This document shows, in pieces, positions 15,893 to 24,927 of a stretch of 35,174 bases of DNA. The stretch covers positions 1 to 35,174 of the forward strand of contig JARLHR010000247.1 in the NCBI GenBank assembly GCA_031292145.1, given 5' to 3'. Below the pieces are notes generated by a model that had not been told where the DNA came from, made no database searches, and saw only the letters and a program-made list of their open reading frames with translations. The translations under genes and the position numbers were made by a program. Each line of letters begins with the position of its first letter. The first letter of the stretch is position 1. This DNA is from Clostridium sp. Its GTDB lineage: Bacteria; Bacillota; Clostridia; Clostridiales; Clostridiaceae.

Positions 15893-16939
15893 GTGAAAGA
15901 ACCTTTGATAAGCATAATAGTTCCTGTTTATAATGCACAAGAATATTTATCAAAATGCATCGAATCAATTCTGAATCAAACAATGGAAGATTTTGAATTA
16001 ATACTAGTTAATGATGGTTCAAAGGATAAATCCCCTGAAATATGTGATGAATATTCTCTGAAAGATAGTAGAATAAAGGTTATACATAAAAAAAATGAAG
16101 GTGTTAGTATAGCTAGAAATACTGGTATAAACATTTCAAAAGGCACGTATATAGTTTTTTCTGACAGTGATGATTACGTCGATGATGATTGGTGTTATGA
16201 AATGTACAAAGAAATAATAAATAATAAGAAGGTCCTGGTAATAAGTGGTATTACTATACATAATATTAGAAAAAATAAGAATATAATTAATAAATTGAAT
16301 GTAACTTCAAGTACAAACATTTCAAGGATAAAGAAAAAGGATTTCTTTATTCTCTATCAAAAACAATTAATAAGTTCGCCCTGCAATAAGATGTACATAA
16401 CAAAAATAATTAAAGATAATAATGTACGATTCAAAGAAAATTTAACACTGGGAGAAGACTTGTTATTTAATCTAGAATATTTAAAGTTTATGGATGAAGA
16501 TATAATTGTAGTTAATAAGCCACTATATAACTATATTTTAACGGATAAAGAAAGCTTAGATAATAGATATTATGAAAATCTTTTTGAAATATACAATATG
16601 CAATACCGTGAATTATATAGTTTTATGGAATTATTTAATGCAGATATAAAAGCATATGAAGCCTCCTTTTATTCATCATATTTTTATATGTTAATGCGTG
16701 TGTTACATAATACGTTTAATAAAAAAAATAAAGCATTATTTTTTGAGAAGATAGATTTAAACTCTAAAATTTTAAGAAGCAAGGAATTTAAAATGTGTTT
16801 GGAAAAGATTGATAGGAATGCTTATAATAAAATGCATTTGCGTATACTTGAATCAGGAAATTATTACTTAGAATATGTATATGATAAATTAGTAAATATA
16901 AAAAACTTTAGTAAAGAATTGACCATGAAGGAGCAATAA
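15893..16939 (+). CDS. Glycosyltransferase family 2
   Basis: The 348-residue transferase starts at GTG (15893) with GGTGAG as a moderate ribosome binding site. Motifs are LISIIVPVYNAQEYLSKCIE, VNDGSKDKSPEICDEY, GVSIARNTGINISKGTYIVF and DSDDYVDDDW; TLGEDLLFNL is the usual late acidic motif of this subgroup. It is paralogous to the preceding GT2 and separated by a 12-base gap, so the pair is co-translated. The last 100 residues are divergent and may bind a specific acceptor. Confidence 0.9.
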   Translation: MKEPLISIIVPVYNAQEYLSKCIESILNQTMEDFELILVNDGSKDKSPEICDEYSLKDSRIKVIHKKNEGVSIARNTGINISKGTYIVFSDSDDYVDDDWCYEMYKEIINNKKVLVISGITIHNIRKNKNIINKLNVTSSTNISRIKKKDFFILYQKQLISSPCNKMYITKIIKDNNVRFKENLTLGEDLLFNLEYLKFMDEDIIVVNKPLYNYILTDKESLDNRYYENLFEIYNMQYRELYSFMELFNADIKAYEASFYSSYFYMLMRVLHNTFNKKNKALFFEKIDLNSKILRSKEFKMCLEKIDRNAYNKMHLRILESGNYYLEYVYDKLVNIKNFSKELTMKEQ

Positions 16940-16942
16940 CAT

Positions 16943-18145
16943 ATGAAGATAAATATAAAACATATAAGTAATACCTTTAATTATGGCAGCTGCATGATGG
17001 CTATAACATTAATATCAAAAATTAATGAAAATGTTGAGAATGTTGATTTTTATGTAGATGCAGCTAGTGATATAGATTTAGAAATATTAAAAATGGAAAC
17101 GAATATTAATAATATCCTTAGAGATAATGTAGAACGCAGCGATAATTTTATAAAAAAGTGCATAAATAAATTAAAACGAATTAAACTAAATAAGATTGTA
17201 GAAAAAATAAATACTGTGATTGTTATTGGTGGAGACGATATATCTGAATATTACGGAATAGAATATTTGGAAAAAGAATTGTATCGGCTAAGAGAAGAAA
17301 GTAAAAGCAAAAATATAATTTTATTAGGACAAACCATGGGACCGTTTACTGGAAATAGAGGTCGGCTTGCTATGGAAAGTCTTAAAAATACTAAAATTTA
17401 TACTAGAGATAATAAGTCATTAGATTATTTATTAGGACTTAGTTTTAAGAATGTAAGAGCAGGCAGAGATTTAGCTTTTTATAAATTACCTATGCAATTT
17501 ATGGCTAAGAGCATATTAAATAAATATAACATAAATAAAGAAGAATACATTACTATTGTTCCTTCAGGGTTAACTAAATGTTACACGAAAAATTTTGAAA
17601 AGTACATTGTAGAGCAAGTAAACATAACAAAAAAAATATTAGATAATCATAAGTTAAGTGATAAGAAAATAGTATTTTTACCACATGTATTAATTCCTGA
17701 ACACGTAGATGACCGATTGATCATCAGAGAAATAGTTAATAGATTAGATGAAAAATCTAAGATGAGAATTATTCCTATTGATGATGCAATGTTACCATCA
17801 GAGGCAAGAGAAATTTTAGGTAATGGTATATTTACAATAACAGGTAGAATGCATGCGGCAGTATCAACTTTTTATATGAGAAAACCAGCTATCTCATTAT
17901 CGTATAGTGTAAAGTATGCGGGGGTAATTGGTGAGGGGTTAGATATGAATGAATTAGTTATTGAATCTGCTGATGAAAAGTTATGGAACAGTGGAGACAT
18001 AAGTAAACTTGCAGATGAAAAAGTTAATTTTGTTTTAGATAATTATGATGAAATAGTTAAAAAAATAGATATCAAAGTTTCAGAAACTATCAAGATAGTA
18101 GAAGAAGAATTAGAGGATGTAGTATGTAAAATAAGTAAGAAGTAA
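16943..18145 (+). CDS. Polysaccharide pyruvyl transferase family protein
   Basis: This 400-residue protein of the CsaB/WcaK family transfers pyruvate from phosphoenolpyruvate to form a ketal on a sugar. Visible hallmarks are NTFNYGSCMM near the start (10-19), VIVIGGDDISEYYG (92-105), GQTMGPFTG (129-137), FLPHV (245-249) and GRMHAAVS (301-308). AAGGAG lies ten bases upstream of the ATG, and only three bases separate the gene from the GT2. The extreme C-terminus (ISKK) and the stop codon are made of the 7-bp repeat run that continues downstream. Pyruvylation would make the polymer acidic and could create a ligand for wall-binding domains. Confidence 0.87.
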   Translation: MKINIKHISNTFNYGSCMMAITLISKINENVENVDFYVDAASDIDLEILKMETNINNILRDNVERSDNFIKKCINKLKRIKLNKIVEKINTVIVIGGDDISEYYGIEYLEKELYRLREESKSKNIILLGQTMGPFTGNRGRLAMESLKNTKIYTRDNKSLDYLLGLSFKNVRAGRDLAFYKLPMQFMAKSILNKYNINKEEYITIVPSGLTKCYTKNFEKYIVEQVNITKKILDNHKLSDKKIVFLPHVLIPEHVDDRLIIREIVNRLDEKSKMRIIPIDDAMLPSEAREILGNGIFTITGRMHAAVSTFYMRKPAISLSYSVKYAGVIGEGLDMNELVIESADEKLWNSGDISKLADEKVNFVLDNYDEIVKKIDIKVSETIKIVEEELEDVVCKISKK

Positions 18146-18197
18146 GAAGTAAGAAATAAGAAGTAAGAAGTAAGAATTGAGAATTGACAATTAAGGG
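18135..18197 (+). repeat. 7-bp tandem repeat run (GTAAGAA) entering the 3' end of a gene
   Basis: Nine consecutive 7-base units run GTAAGAA x3, ATAAGAA, GTAAGAA x2, TTGAGAA, TTGACAA, TTAAGGG. The first two units are coding and supply the stop codon of the pyruvyl transferase gene at 18143-18145. No opposite arm is obvious here, unlike the runs near 24117 and 24757. Confidence 0.85.
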
Positions 18198-18263
18198 GAA
18201 AAGGCTTTATGAAAATATTTGTTAAAAATCCCTTTTAATATTTGAATTTGGAGTTGCAATATT

Positions 18264-19805
18264 ATGCGGATAGAGAATTCTTTAAAAAATTTTGGGTCAG
18301 GTTTAGCAATTAATTTAATAAATAATCTGCTAGCATTTCTTTCAAGAACTATATTTATAAATGTTCTCGGAAAGTCATATTTAGGGGTTAACGGTTTACT
18401 TACGAATGTTCTCTCTATGTTATCATTAGCAGAACTGGGAATTGGAACTGCTATTAATTTCAGTCTATATAAACCAGTAGCAGAAGGAGATACTAAAAAG
18501 ATAGAGTTACTTATGCGTTTTTATAAAAAGGTATATAGATGGATTGGATTATTGGTCTTTTGCGTTGGGTTAATATTAATGATGTTCTTGAATGTAATAA
18601 TAAAGGATCCTGGAGATGTGAAAAATATAAAGCTTATATTTTTTATATACCTTGTTAATACTTCATATTCATATCTTATGAGTTATAAAAACACATTACT
18701 TAGTGCAAATCAAAAAGATTATTTATTAACTTCCGCAAACATAATTTTTAGTATACTGACAATGGTAGCACAAATGGTGGTATTATTAATAGCTAAAAAT
18801 TATATCGCGTATTTATTAACTAATATGCTTATGCTGTTTATTCAAAGGCTTTACATAAATGATAAGATTACTAAAATGTATCCAATCTTAAAGGTGAAAA
18901 ATACAGAAAAACTTCCAGAGGAAGACTTACAAGCAATAATTAAAAACGTAAAAGCAGTGGCGTTTCACAAAATTGGAGATTATTGTATAAATGGAACGGA
19001 TAATATAGTGATTTCAGCATTTATAAGTGTAAGTATGGTTGGATTATATTCAAATTATTCAATGATAATTACCATGGTGAATGGGATGATAGTAATGTTT
19101 TTTAATAGCATAACTGCAAGCCTTGGAAATTTAATAGCAACAGAATCAGATGAAAAGAAAATTGAGATTTTTGAAATAATAAATTTTATTGCATTTTGGT
19201 TATTTGGTTTTGCAACAATTTGCTTTTATAATTTGTTGAACCCTTTTGTAGAACTTTGGCTCGGAAAAGATTATTTGATTTCCAGCAGTATATTAATAAT
19301 AGTTTTATTAAACTATTATTTAACTGGGATGAGAGTTCCTATATATGCAGTTAAAGCAGCATCTGGAATTTACGATGAGGATAAGTATACACCCTTAGTT
19401 CAATCAGTGGTTAATTTAGTGTTATCTGTTATATTGGTTCAAACCTGGGGATTGTCTGGAGTGTTTATGGGGACACTAGTTTCAAGTATAGTGCTACCAT
19501 GCTGGCAAAGACCATACATTGTATGCAAATATGCCTTAAAAACTTCTTCTAAAGGATATTTTATAAAATATACACAATATCTAATAACGATAATAGCAGT
19601 TACGCTGCTAATATCAAAAATATTAGATGTATTTTTATTAGGAGGTAAAGTTACTAATTTTATATTTAAAATGTTCATATGCACAGTTATTCCTAATATT
19701 ACATTTCTTCTATTATTCAGAAAGACAAAAGAATTTAAATATGTAGTAGGCATTGTAGAGAGGATCTTAGGAGGAAAATCAAAATGGATAAAATGGTTAG
19801 CATAA
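18264..19805 (+). CDS. Polysaccharide flippase (Wzx / MATE-like family)
   Basis: A 513-residue, very hydrophobic protein has about 12-14 membrane helices. It starts MRIENSLKNFGSGLAINLIN, includes NVLGKSYLGVNGLLTNVLSMLSLAELGIGTAI, and has a central loop EKLPEEDLQAIIKNVKAVAFHKIGDYCINGTDNIVIS typical of Gram-positive Wzx. It would flip lipid-linked repeat units to the outside for the Wzy polymerase. The start is separated from the pyruvyl transferase gene by the 7-bp repeat run. GGAG lies about 11 bases upstream. The next gene begins 22 bases before this one ends. Confidence 0.9.
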   Translation: MRIENSLKNFGSGLAINLINNLLAFLSRTIFINVLGKSYLGVNGLLTNVLSMLSLAELGIGTAINFSLYKPVAEGDTKKIELLMRFYKKVYRWIGLLVFCVGLILMMFLNVIIKDPGDVKNIKLIFFIYLVNTSYSYLMSYKNTLLSANQKDYLLTSANIIFSILTMVAQMVVLLIAKNYIAYLLTNMLMLFIQRLYINDKITKMYPILKVKNTEKLPEEDLQAIIKNVKAVAFHKIGDYCINGTDNIVISAFISVSMVGLYSNYSMIITMVNGMIVMFFNSITASLGNLIATESDEKKIEIFEIINFIAFWLFGFATICFYNLLNPFVELWLGKDYLISSSILIIVLLNYYLTGMRVPIYAVKAASGIYDEDKYTPLVQSVVNLVLSVILVQTWGLSGVFMGTLVSSIVLPCWQRPYIVCKYALKTSSKGYFIKYTQYLITIIAVTLLISKILDVFLLGGKVTNFIFKMFICTVIPNITFLLLFRKTKEFKYVVGIVERILGGKSKWIKWLA

Positions 19806-20770
19806 TAACTCCGTGTTTTAATGGAGAAGAATTTGTAGGCAGATACCTAGAATCTATATTAAATCAAACATACAAAAATGTGGAATTAATATTTGTAAAT
19901 GATGGTTCAACTGATAGGACAGAAGATATTGTTAAGTCATATATTTCAAAATTTGAGGAAAATAAAATGCAGCTTAAATATATTTGCCAAAAAAATGGAG
20001 GGCAGGCAAGTGCTTTAAATAAAGGACTTGAAATTTTTCGGGGAGATTATTTAACATGGCCTGATTCTGATGATATATTGACAGCGGATAGTATAGAAAA
20101 GAAAGCATTATTTTTAGAGGATAATAAGGAATATGGGTTAGTAAGAACTGATGGGGCTATAGTTAAGGAAAATAATTTAAGTGAAATTGAAGGATATTTT
20201 GCAAAAGATAATCCTAATAAGTTAAAAGAAGACTTGTTTTTAGATCTTATTACAGAGAACAAGGTTTGGTTTGCACCAGGCTGCTATATGGTGAGAAGGG
20301 CATCATTTCTAGAGGTTAATCCTAATAAAACAATATATGAAACTAGGGCAGGACAAAATTGGCAAATGTTACTGCCTATTACTTATAAGTATAAGTGTGG
20401 TTTCATCGATAAACCATTATATCTGTATGTAGTTAGAGAAAATAGCCATTCACATAGCATAACAGATTATGAAAAAATGTTGAAACGTTGTGATGAACAT
20501 GAAGATATATTGATAAATACAATTGAGTCTATAAATATGATAGTAGAAGAAAAGAAGAAATATATAAGTATCGTAAAAGAAAAATATATTAGGAAAAAGT
20601 TAGACATTGCTAGTGAATTTAAGGATAAAAATTTAGCAGATAAACAATATAGGATATTGAAGAATAATAATATGGACAATAGAGATGATTTTATCAAATA
20701 CTTAAGTTGTAAAAATAAGTTAGTGGATAGTGTAATTAAAGGATTTGGGAAAATAAGAAGCATGAAATAA
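19784..20770 (+). CDS. Glycosyltransferase family 2
   Basis: The 328-residue transferase has VSIITPCFNGEEFVGRYLES, VNDGSTDRTEDI, NGGQASALNKGLEIFRGDYL and PDSDD, a different GT2 subgroup from the three tandem genes (GGQASALN in place of SxARN). A MVRRASFLEVNP segment and HSHSI follow. TAGGAGG at 19768-19774 lies inside the end of the flippase gene, giving a 22-base overlap and coupled expression. It probably adds a side or late sugar to the repeat unit. Confidence 0.9.
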   Translation: MDKMVSIITPCFNGEEFVGRYLESILNQTYKNVELIFVNDGSTDRTEDIVKSYISKFEENKMQLKYICQKNGGQASALNKGLEIFRGDYLTWPDSDDILTADSIEKKALFLEDNKEYGLVRTDGAIVKENNLSEIEGYFAKDNPNKLKEDLFLDLITENKVWFAPGCYMVRRASFLEVNPNKTIYETRAGQNWQMLLPITYKYKCGFIDKPLYLYVVRENSHSHSITDYEKMLKRCDEHEDILINTIESINMIVEEKKKYISIVKEKYIRKKLDIASEFKDKNLADKQYRILKNNNMDNRDDFIKYLSCKNKLVDSVIKGFGKIRSMK

Positions 20771-20851
20771 TGTACAATTGTTCATTATCAATTGAAAAGT
20801 TATGGGCGTAACAAATTTTCTTTAAATGTACTGAAAGAGGTGATTCGCTTA

Positions 20852-22006
20852 ATGATTAATATAGTTAAAAAGTCAGAGTGTTCAGGATGTTATTCATGTG
20901 CAAATATATGCCCTAAAGAATGCATAAACATTGAAGCTGATGATGAAGGTTTTTGGTATCCATCGGTTAATAAAGATATGTGCATAAATTGCAATTTATG
21001 TGAAAAGGTATGTCCTGTAATTAATAATCCTAAAACTGAAAAGATACATACTATAGCATATGCTTGTAGAAATAAGGATGAACAAACTAGGAAAACTAGT
21101 TCATCAGGAGGAGTATTTACATTATTGTGTGAAGAAGTAATTAAAAGAGGCGGAGTAGTATTTGGTGCTGCTTTTGATGAAAATTTTGAGGTTAAACATA
21201 TACAGGCAGAAACCTTGGAGGAATGCCAAAAGTTAAAAGGTTCAAAGTATGTACAAAGTAAAATAGGAAATACATATACGCAGGCTAGGGAATTTTTAGA
21301 TTCGGGAAGGTTAGTTTTATTTAGTGGAACACAATGCCAAATAAAGGGGCTAAATTTATTTTTAATTAAGAATTATGATAATTTAATAACTTCAGAAATA
21401 ATTTGTCATGGAGTACCAAGTCCTAAAATTTTTAAACTGTATAGAGAGAATCTTAAAAATAAATATAATTCAAACATTAAAGATATACGATTTAGAGATA
21501 AATCATTAGGTTGGAATAAATTTAGTTATGTCACAGAGTTTGAAAATAATGAAATTTACTCAAAAACTTTGCATGATGATATATATATGACAGGATTTTT
21601 GAAAGACTTATATTTAAGGCCATCATGTTATGATTGCAGGGCAAAAAATTTTTCCAGTAACAGTGATATTTCATTAGCAGATTATTGGGGCGTAGAAAAA
21701 AAACATCAAGAATTTGATGATGATAAGGGAATATCATTAGTTTTAATAAACACTAAAAAGGGGAAAGATATATTTGAAAAAATAGCCTGTGACATGGAAG
21801 TTATGGAAACAGATATGGAGTACGCTATTAGCAATAACCCATGCATTGTAAGGCCAGTTAAATACAATGTAAATAGAGAAAAGTTTTTTAAGTCGGTAAA
21901 AGGAAAAAATTTAGAGGGTCACATAAGGAAATATACAAAAGTTCCATTTGCTCAAAGGGTAAAGGGAAAAATACGGTATAGTTTAGAGAAGATTAAAGAA
22001 TTTTAA
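20852..22006 (+). CDS. FrhB/FdhB-like iron-sulfur protein of polysaccharide loci
   Basis: The 384-residue protein has two 4Fe-4S ferredoxin motifs, CSGCYSCANICP (Cys 10, 13, 16, 20) and CINCNLCEKVCP (Cys 44, 47, 50, 54). A domain like the coenzyme F420 hydrogenase/dehydrogenase beta subunit follows (RKTSSSGGVFTLL, FSGTQCQIKGL, ICHGVPSPKIF, SDISLADYWG). The family is common in polysaccharide clusters beside pyruvyl transferases; its reaction there is not settled and a redox step on a sugar or nucleotide sugar is a guess. An in-frame ATG at 20792 exists, but AAAGAGGTGA at 20834-20843 selects the ATG at 20852. The leader has a decayed ACAATTG-type repeat. Confidence 0.87.
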   Translation: MINIVKKSECSGCYSCANICPKECINIEADDEGFWYPSVNKDMCINCNLCEKVCPVINNPKTEKIHTIAYACRNKDEQTRKTSSSGGVFTLLCEEVIKRGGVVFGAAFDENFEVKHIQAETLEECQKLKGSKYVQSKIGNTYTQAREFLDSGRLVLFSGTQCQIKGLNLFLIKNYDNLITSEIICHGVPSPKIFKLYRENLKNKYNSNIKDIRFRDKSLGWNKFSYVTEFENNEIYSKTLHDDIYMTGFLKDLYLRPSCYDCRAKNFSSNSDISLADYWGVEKKHQEFDDDKGISLVLINTKKGKDIFEKIACDMEVMETDMEYAISNNPCIVRPVKYNVNREKFFKSVKGKNLEGHIRKYTKVPFAQRVKGKIRYSLEKIKEF

Positions 22007-22010
22007 AGTG

Positions 22011-22067
22011 TTAGGCACATGAAAATGGCCTGGCAAATGGACTTGTTATTTTTTTGAATGTGCCTTA
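22011..22067 (+). repeat. Short inverted-repeat element (AAGGCAYATG family)
   Basis: TTAGGCACATGAAAATGGCC on the left and TTATTTTTTTGAATGTGCCT on the right form inverted ends (AGGCACAT/ATGTGCCT) just after the stop codon of the iron-sulfur protein gene. The core is the shortest of the set. It may double as a transcript end, although its T-run lies within the arm. Confidence 0.65.
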
Positions 22068-22144
22068 TATATAATGGACAATTGTCAATTGGAGTGTGGT
22101 GCAGCCACTTTGTTTTACAAAAGACTGATGGAAGGTGATAATAT

Positions 22145-24109
22145 ATGTGTTTACTAGAGCTAAAAAATGTTAGTAAGTACTATAAATTGAATATAAAAGA
22201 TAAATTTTATGCACTGAATCATATTAATCTGAATTTTAATAGAGGTGAATTAGTATCTGTTATTGGAGAATCGGGCAGTGGAAAATCTACATTAATGAAT
22301 TTGATTGGAGGATTAGACTCTAATTATTCTGGAGAAATAATTGTAGATAAAAAAGATCTTAATAAATTTAAAAAAATAGAACTTGATAGATATAGAAAAA
22401 ATAAAATTGGATTTGTTTTTCAAAGCTTTAATTTAATATCACATTTATCTGTTTTGGATAATGTAACAATAGCCATGACTTTATCCAATGTTAGAAAAAA
22501 GGAACGAATTAAGCGTGCAAAAGAAATATTGACTGAACTCGGATTAATAAACCATATGAATAAAAGACCCAATCAATTATCAGGAGGTCAAAAGCAAAGG
22601 GTTGCTATTGCAAGAGCTTTAGTTAATGATCCTGAAATAATTATTGCTGATGAGCCTACAGGCAGTTTAGATTCTAAGACATCCATGCAGGTATTGGAAG
22701 TATTGAAGGATATTGCTCAAAGTGGAAAGCTTGTAATCATGGTTACTCACTCTGAAAAGGTAGCCGCTTGTTCCAGTAGAGTAATTAGAATAGCAGACGG
22801 TAAAATAATTGAGGATAATGAAATTTATAAATTAGAGAGCAGCTTTGATGAAGAAAAAACTAATGTAAATAAAAAAAGGCAAAAATTAAGTATTATATCA
22901 GCTATTATGCTGGCTCTTATTAATATGAAAAAGAAATCAATACGTAATATACTTATTTCAATTGGAGCTAGCATTGGAATAATGGGAGTTATTTTAATGC
23001 TATCCTTTGGTAATGGGGTTAAATCATATTTTAACAATACTATGAACAGTTATGTTAATCCCTTAGTGGTAGAAGTTAATATGCCTAGCAATGATCAGGA
23101 AACCGTTAATTTAGATGTTACTGCCATACAAAAACCACAGATTAATAATCAAAATTCATTTGAAGATAAGGATATACAGGCTTTATCTAATATAGAAAAT
23201 GTGTCATCCGTAGAAAAAGGTTATGATATAATTTCTATGGGGGTTAATTCTTTAACTTATAATGGTCAAACAAGTGATTTAATGCGTATTTCAACTATAT
23301 CATCAAATATAATAAGTTCAAATATTCAAGAAGGGACTTTGCCTAAAGAAGGTGAAGTATTAATTAATAAGTCTGCAAGCGATAAGCTTGGAGGTGATGT
23401 AATTGGGAAAAAAGTTAGTATGCATATTTTAGTAAATCAAAAAATTTTAGATAAAGATTTTACTGTAAGTGGAATTTATACTGCAGTTGGCGCAGATTTA
23501 ACTGCAATAATGAAATCTGCTTTTTTGAATTATTCAGATTTAGAAAAATTATATTCAGATAATGGCTATACATTAAAACCAAATGCGGTTTATCTTAATA
23601 CAAAAAGTGATAAAAATACAGCTGGAATTAAAGATAAGGTTAAGGAACTTGGATATGTAGTGTCTTCCCAAGAGGAAATGACAAAATTATTTGATCAAAT
23701 GATAAGCATTTTAACATATGTATTATCAGGAGTTGCAGCAATATCTTTAGTAGTATCAGCAATTATGATAATAGTAGTAATGTATATTAGTGTTGTAGAA
23801 AGAACAAAGGAAATAGGAATAATTAAAGCCATTGGTGCAAGGAGAAAAGATATAAGAAGGATTTTTGTTTGCGAAGCATTTTTAATTGGAGTCTTTAGCG
23901 GTATTATAGGAGTGGCATTTGCATTTTTTCTAATGCGAGGTATAAATATTATGTCAAATAGATTGTTTAAGATTAATTTAGTTTTAATAAAAAAATCTTA
24001 TGCGGTATTTGGCGTAGTAGTAAGTGTTGTTATAAGTACATTGTCTGGATTATTGCCAGCAAATAAAGCTGCTAAGCTTGATCCGGTGGAATCTTTAAGG
24101 AGAGAATAG
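22145..24109 (+). CDS. MacB-like ABC exporter, fused ATPase and permease
   Basis: The 654-residue protein joins an ATPase domain (residues 1-230: Walker A GESGSGKST at 41-49, Q-loop VFQSFN, signature LSGGQ at 145-149, Walker B IIIADE at 165-170, switch His201) to a MacB/FtsX permease. The permease has one helix (about 268-288), a large extracytoplasmic domain and three helices in the last 130 residues. The family couples ATP hydrolysis to extracytoplasmic work or to export of peptides and lipids, commonly antimicrobial resistance in Firmicutes. AAGGTGA precedes the ATG. It is not a typical polysaccharide exporter (Wzx covers that step), so membership in the locus is uncertain. Promoter not identified. 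Confidence 0.88.
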   Translation: MCLLELKNVSKYYKLNIKDKFYALNHINLNFNRGELVSVIGESGSGKSTLMNLIGGLDSNYSGEIIVDKKDLNKFKKIELDRYRKNKIGFVFQSFNLISHLSVLDNVTIAMTLSNVRKKERIKRAKEILTELGLINHMNKRPNQLSGGQKQRVAIARALVNDPEIIIADEPTGSLDSKTSMQVLEVLKDIAQSGKLVIMVTHSEKVAACSSRVIRIADGKIIEDNEIYKLESSFDEEKTNVNKKRQKLSIISAIMLALINMKKKSIRNILISIGASIGIMGVILMLSFGNGVKSYFNNTMNSYVNPLVVEVNMPSNDQETVNLDVTAIQKPQINNQNSFEDKDIQALSNIENVSSVEKGYDIISMGVNSLTYNGQTSDLMRISTISSNIISSNIQEGTLPKEGEVLINKSASDKLGGDVIGKKVSMHILVNQKILDKDFTVSGIYTAVGADLTAIMKSAFLNYSDLEKLYSDNGYTLKPNAVYLNTKSDKNTAGIKDKVKELGYVVSSQEEMTKLFDQMISILTYVLSGVAAISLVVSAIMIIVVMYISVVERTKEIGIIKAIGARRKDIRRIFVCEAFLIGVFSGIIGVAFAFFLMRGINIMSNRLFKINLVLIKKSYAVFGVVVSVVISTLSGLLPANKAAKLDPVESLRRE

Positions 24110-24116
24110 CTAAGTG

Positions 24117-24238
24117 GTGAGAAGTAAGGGGTAAGAGGTAAGAAGTAAGGGTTAAGAGGTAAGAAGTATAAGTATAAAAACTCGAAGAGTTTTATCCATA
24201 ACTCTTACCTATTAACTATTAACTCTTACCTCTTAATT
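24117..24238. repeat. Heptad repeat element with central hairpin
   Basis: The left arm is a chain of 7-base units (GTGAGAA, GTAAGGG, GTAAGAG, GTAAGAA, GTAAGGG, TTAAGAG, GTAAGAA) from 24117. The right arm (about 24199-24238) carries the complementary units (CTCTTACC, TATTAAC x2, TCTTACC, TCTTAA). Between them sits a perfect hairpin, ATAAAACTC GAA GAGTTTTAT. The element begins eight bases after the ABC gene stop codon. Confidence 0.8.
24177..24194. terminator. Central hairpin of heptad element, possible terminator
   Basis: AAAACTC-GAA-GAGTTTT with flanking A/T pairs makes a compact stem with a three-base loop and ends TTTTAT. It lies between two converging genes (the ABC exporter and the small minus-strand gene) and could stop transcripts from both. 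It is short and has low GC, so efficiency is uncertain. Confidence 0.45.
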
Positions 24239-24291
24239 CATTCACAAATTACTATCCATATGAAGATTCATAATAGTTTATAATTTGATAT

Positions 24292-24468
24292 TTATTGACA
24301 TCGCACAAATCCATCTTCATAAATAATTAGACCATTATCACGGAATATATCACCAGTAATAAAGTCTTTACATGAAAAGCATACTCCGTTTTCTTGGAAT
24401 TCTTTTATTTTTTCTCTTCTTTGTTTTAATAATAATTCATCATTCTCATCTAACTTTTTTACGTACAT
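24292..24468 (-). CDS. Small Cys-containing protein of unknown function
   Basis: The 58-residue protein MYVKKLDENDELLLKQRREK...CQ has a helical, charged first half and a second half with CFSC, GDIFRDNGLIIYEDGFVRC and a final Gln. Three cysteines (CxxC plus a penultimate Cys) could bind a metal, but no family is recognised. AGGGG at 24476-24480 is one base from the first possible ATG (24474) and seven bases from the second (24468), so the second is preferred. A TATAAT hexamer on the minus strand at 24530-24535 could be its -10. Composition and ribosome binding site favour a real gene. Confidence 0.6.
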   Translation of the reverse strand: MYVKKLDENDELLLKQRREKIKEFQENGVCFSCKDFITGDIFRDNGLIIYEDGFVRCQ

Positions 24469-24474
24469 TCTCAT

Positions 24475-24927
24475 ACCCCTATTTATGCAAATTACTAGTG
24501 TTTATTAGAATATAGTTTTTGTGGCACTTATTATAACATATTTTGAAAAAATTACACATATTATACAGGTATTTATTTGATTGTGCCTAAATCAGAGAAT
24601 AATTAATTTTTAGCAATTTATATAAAATTACTTAAAGAATATAATTTATGTGCTATAATATTGCTTATTATGAATTTGGGAGAATTATAAGGAAACTCAT
24701 TGAGAAGTTTATTTATTGTATGTTATTTGATTTTTGATAAAGAATAATGTATTTAATTAGTTAAGAGTTAAGAGTTAAGAGTTAAGAACTAAAAACTAAG
24801 AGTTAATGATGAAATCCTTGAACGGTATTTCTAAAAATATTTTTTAAAAGCCTATGGCTTTTCTTCCTTAACTTTTATCTCTTACCTCTTACCTCTTAAC
24901 TGTATAATGGCATGAAGAGGTGAAGGA
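24475..24927. other. Intergenic region before rarA
   Basis: The left part is the upstream region of the small minus-strand gene. A lone repeat end TTGATTGTGCCTAA lies at 24578-24590. Two TATAAT hexamers (24640-24645 and 24654-24659) could serve rarA but lack good -35 partners. The right part is a second heptad element (24757-24900). No other gene is visible. Confidence 0.5.
24757..24900. repeat. Heptad repeat element with central hairpin
   Basis: The left arm is TTAGTTAAGAG then repeated AGTTAAG units (24757-24806). The right arm (about 24866-24900) is the complement, CTTAACTTTTATCTCTTACC and two more CTCTTA units. The interior (24807-24865) has a hairpin AAAAGCC TAT GGCTTTT at 24846-24862 followed by CTTCC. 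The layout matches the element at 24117 with a different hairpin stem. Confidence 0.8.

Noticed and set aside
18135-18197. Possible replication origin iterons
   Set aside because: The 7-bp units grade into one another, recur at other gene borders and have no DnaA boxes or replication gene beside them.
20792-20851. N-terminal extension of the FrhB-like protein from the ATG at 20792
   Set aside because: There is no ribosome binding site, the 20 residues are encoded by repeat-like leader, and AAAGAGGTGA directs initiation at 20852.
22145-24109. ABC exporter as the polysaccharide export system
   Set aside because: Polysaccharide ABC exporters are Wzm/Wzt type; this is a MacB-like fusion, and a Wzx flippase and Wzy polymerase are already present.
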